Under the pieces are notes generated by a model. It was given only the letters and a program-made list of their open reading frames with translations. It was not told the origin of the DNA and did not search any database. 64,000 nucleotides of DNA from Triparma columacea. Lineage: Eukaryota > Sar > Bolidophyceae > Parmales > Triparmaceae. Both the position numbers and the translations under genes were made by a program. Of this stretch, positions 62,739 to 64,000 are shown piece after piece (position 1 is the stretch's first letter; each line of letters opens with the position of its first letter). Location of the stretch: positions 2,730-66,729 of the forward strand of contig BRYA01000832.1 of NCBI GenBank assembly GCA_030267965.1, written 5' to 3'.

Positions 62739-63329
62739 TCACCTTCCTCCTCCTCTTCCTCCCCTTCCTCCTCTCCCTCTTCCCCTCCCTCCTCCCCCCC
62801 TCCTCCATTTCCCTCCCCCCCTCCCTAGCACCATAGGCTTGAGTCCAGTAACCAACTCTGCCTCCTTCGCAACTTCCTTACACGCTTCTCTAAGTGTATC
62901 ACCCTTCCCCCCCTTCTTCCCTCCCTCCTTCTCTTCCTTCCTCTCCCTGGCTGCGGAAGCGGCTTGTTCCTCGGAGGAGAGGGCGGATGAGACGCAGGAG
63001 ATACAACGCTGCTTACCGGGACCTTTGTTGTTCAATTGATTCCTCTTGAAGGATGAGGATGGGAGGTCCATTAAGCAAGAGGAGCATTTATGGAGAGCAT
63101 CATCGTTTGAAGATGGGGTAGAAGAAGGTGTAGAAGAAGTTGCAGAAAGCTGACGAGATGACTCTGCTTGAGATGTGCAAGTCTTACAGGTAATATCGGC
63201 GACACCTGAGGATTTGTGATATTTCAGCATTTGGGCCTTGGAGAACTCAGCTGCAATCAGCCTCTTTCGACGGCATTTACAACATGTTAAATCGCCTGCC
63301 CATTTTGGGTTTACGACAGGTTTAGACAT
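62739..63329 (-). CDS. Small protein with two Stc1-like zinc modules and RGG tail, 196 aa
   Basis: Two similar cysteine modules: residues 16-52, CCKCRRKRLIAAEFSKAQML then CKTC; and residues 81-113, CSSCLMDLPSSSFKRNQL then CISC. Both have C-x2-C, a short basic/hydrophobic stretch, S-F or F-S, then Q-x-L and a closing C-x2-C. This matches the Stc1 domain of fission yeast, a zinc (LIM-like) module linking Argonaute to the histone methyltransferase complex. The pairing is by pattern only. A charged coiled coil follows (residues 120-150), and the last 35 residues are Arg-Gly repeats (GGGRGRGRGGRGGRGGGR), a common RNA-binding tail. Start at 63329. Single exon. 33 bp from the S28 start codon upstream on the same strand. 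Confidence 0.75.
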   Translation of the reverse strand: MSKPVVNPKWAGDLTCCKCRRKRLIAAEFSKAQMLKYHKSSGVADITCKTCTSQAESSRQLSATSSTPSSTPSSNDDALHKCSSCLMDLPSSSFKRNQLNNKGPGKQRCISCVSSALSSEEQAASAARERKEEKEGGKKGGKGDTLREACKEVAKEAELVTGLKPMVLGRGGGKWRRGGGGRGRGRGGRGGRGGGR

Positions 63330-64000
63330 GGTAATCTAGGGTGATTGAGGGCACTCAACGGGAGGAAGTCAACGACAGGCCTTGCAGGTAAGGTGCTTGT
63401 GCTGACGCGTGGAAGTGTTACGGGTCGATATACACGTACAAATCGGTAGACTAAATGTATTTATGCAATCAAGCTGGAGGAGCGTTGCTGTGGAGGTGAT
63501 TGTCCTAATGAAATGAGAAAATTGGTTTTGCCCTCCTTCCGGCCTCCATTTTTTGTTCTCAATGAGTGGAATAGTCTCATGGGTTGAAGCTGATCACGTA
63601 ACTAAACCGATTGATGATGTTAAGCATATTGATGATGATTGTGATACTTGGGCTATGTAAGTATATTCATTTACCTTGAGAATAAGTAGAATAAGAAGAT
63701 TACCCAAACAAAATGTCGTGAGCCTGATAGAGATTGCCAAAATATTGCCAAGATATAGCCTATGCGTATATGAGTGCGGATTGAGGGCGTAATTGAGCGT
63801 TATTCGAAGCACACATCTCAATATTATTCTCATATTATTCTCCAAAGCAAATTCTAAATACACCCTTCTAACCCTCCCTTAATATACCCCTATCTATACA
63901 CACACGCACTATCTCTACTAAAGGTTCGACGACCCTGATCCAATAGACTCATTTGAATTAGATTTTGTTGATAATATATCATCTAAATCAACAACTATTA
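63330..64000. other. AT-rich intergenic tail, 671 bp
   Basis: No coding region is supported from 63330 to the window end. A minus-strand open frame at 63594-63863 has no recognisable content and AT-rich codons. The next gene, if any, lies beyond the edge. Confidence 0.5.

Noticed and set aside
63594..63863. Minus-strand open frame of 89 codons
   Set aside because: AT-rich, no motif, no splice-linked neighbour; most likely chance.
1..64000. tRNA, rRNA or snRNA genes
   Set aside because: I looked for cloverleaf-type A and B boxes and rRNA phrases in the intergenic regions and saw none convincing; a covariance-model scan would be decisive.

Overview
This window is eukaryotic nuclear DNA. I infer a photosynthetic stramenopile (ochrophyte alga), possibly close to the bolidophytes/Parmales. 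The genes are compact and mostly interrupted by short GT-AG introns, typically GTGAG or GTAAG at the 5' end and a pyrimidine tract plus CAG or TAG at the 3' end. Conserved eukaryotic genes are present: RNase H2 subunit C, DUS2, sorting nexin, Sec16, a CaM-kinase-like kinase, ATP synthase OSCP, NF-YB, GBA2, a family S28 peptidase and a class C GPCR. A NusG-type protein starts with a signal peptide followed directly by a Ser-Phe-Phe motif, which is the usual mark of import into a red-lineage secondary plastid. The lineage call is inference from these traits, not from any database match.

Layout. Positions 1-1200 hold about seven copies of a 172-178 bp satellite. From 1243 onward about 31 protein genes are packed tightly and mostly alternate in strand, so neighbours share short divergent promoters (78-115 bp in the tightest cases) and short convergent 3' ends (57-95 bp). 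Left third (1.2-20.7 kb): a secreted unknown, a two-TM protein, a basic disordered protein, RNASEH2C, DUS2, a 1906-residue bromodomain chromatin protein, a PX-BAR sorting nexin, a secreted TPR protein, a protein with an internal repeat, and a secretory O-GlcNAc-transferase-like enzyme. Middle (20.8-42.3 kb): a PX protein, an intronless 955-residue protein with a PD-(D/E)XK nuclease signature, homocysteine S-methyltransferase, a BspA-type LRR protein, Sec16, a short-chain dehydrogenase, a myristoylation-motif kinase, OSCP, an FCP1/SCP-like phosphatase, NF-YB, a peroxisomal dienoyl-CoA reductase-like SDR and an ankyrin-MYND protein. Right third (42.6-63.3 kb): GBA2-type glucosylceramidase, class C GPCR, plastid NusG-SAP, a secreted cysteine-rich protein (next to a 51-base N gap), a two-PH-domain protein, two tandem C2H2 zinc-finger array genes, an S28 serine peptidase and a small protein with two Stc1-like zinc modules and an RGG tail.

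The genes do not form one pathway; the set reads as ordinary housekeeping euchromatin. Some share a cellular theme: membrane traffic (SNX, PX protein, Sec16, PH protein), chromatin and transcription (bromodomain protein, NF-YB, CTD-phosphatase-like, zinc-finger arrays) and lipid metabolism (GBA2, dienoyl-CoA reductase). The most unusual items are the diversified zinc-finger pair, the nuclease-signature gene, the Stc1-like/RGG protein, the plastid NusG-SAP fusion, the satellite, and a short motif that recurs inside introns of several unrelated genes. Exon coordinates in the entries were worked out by hand; each junction keeps the reading frame, and every exon sum is divisible by three.
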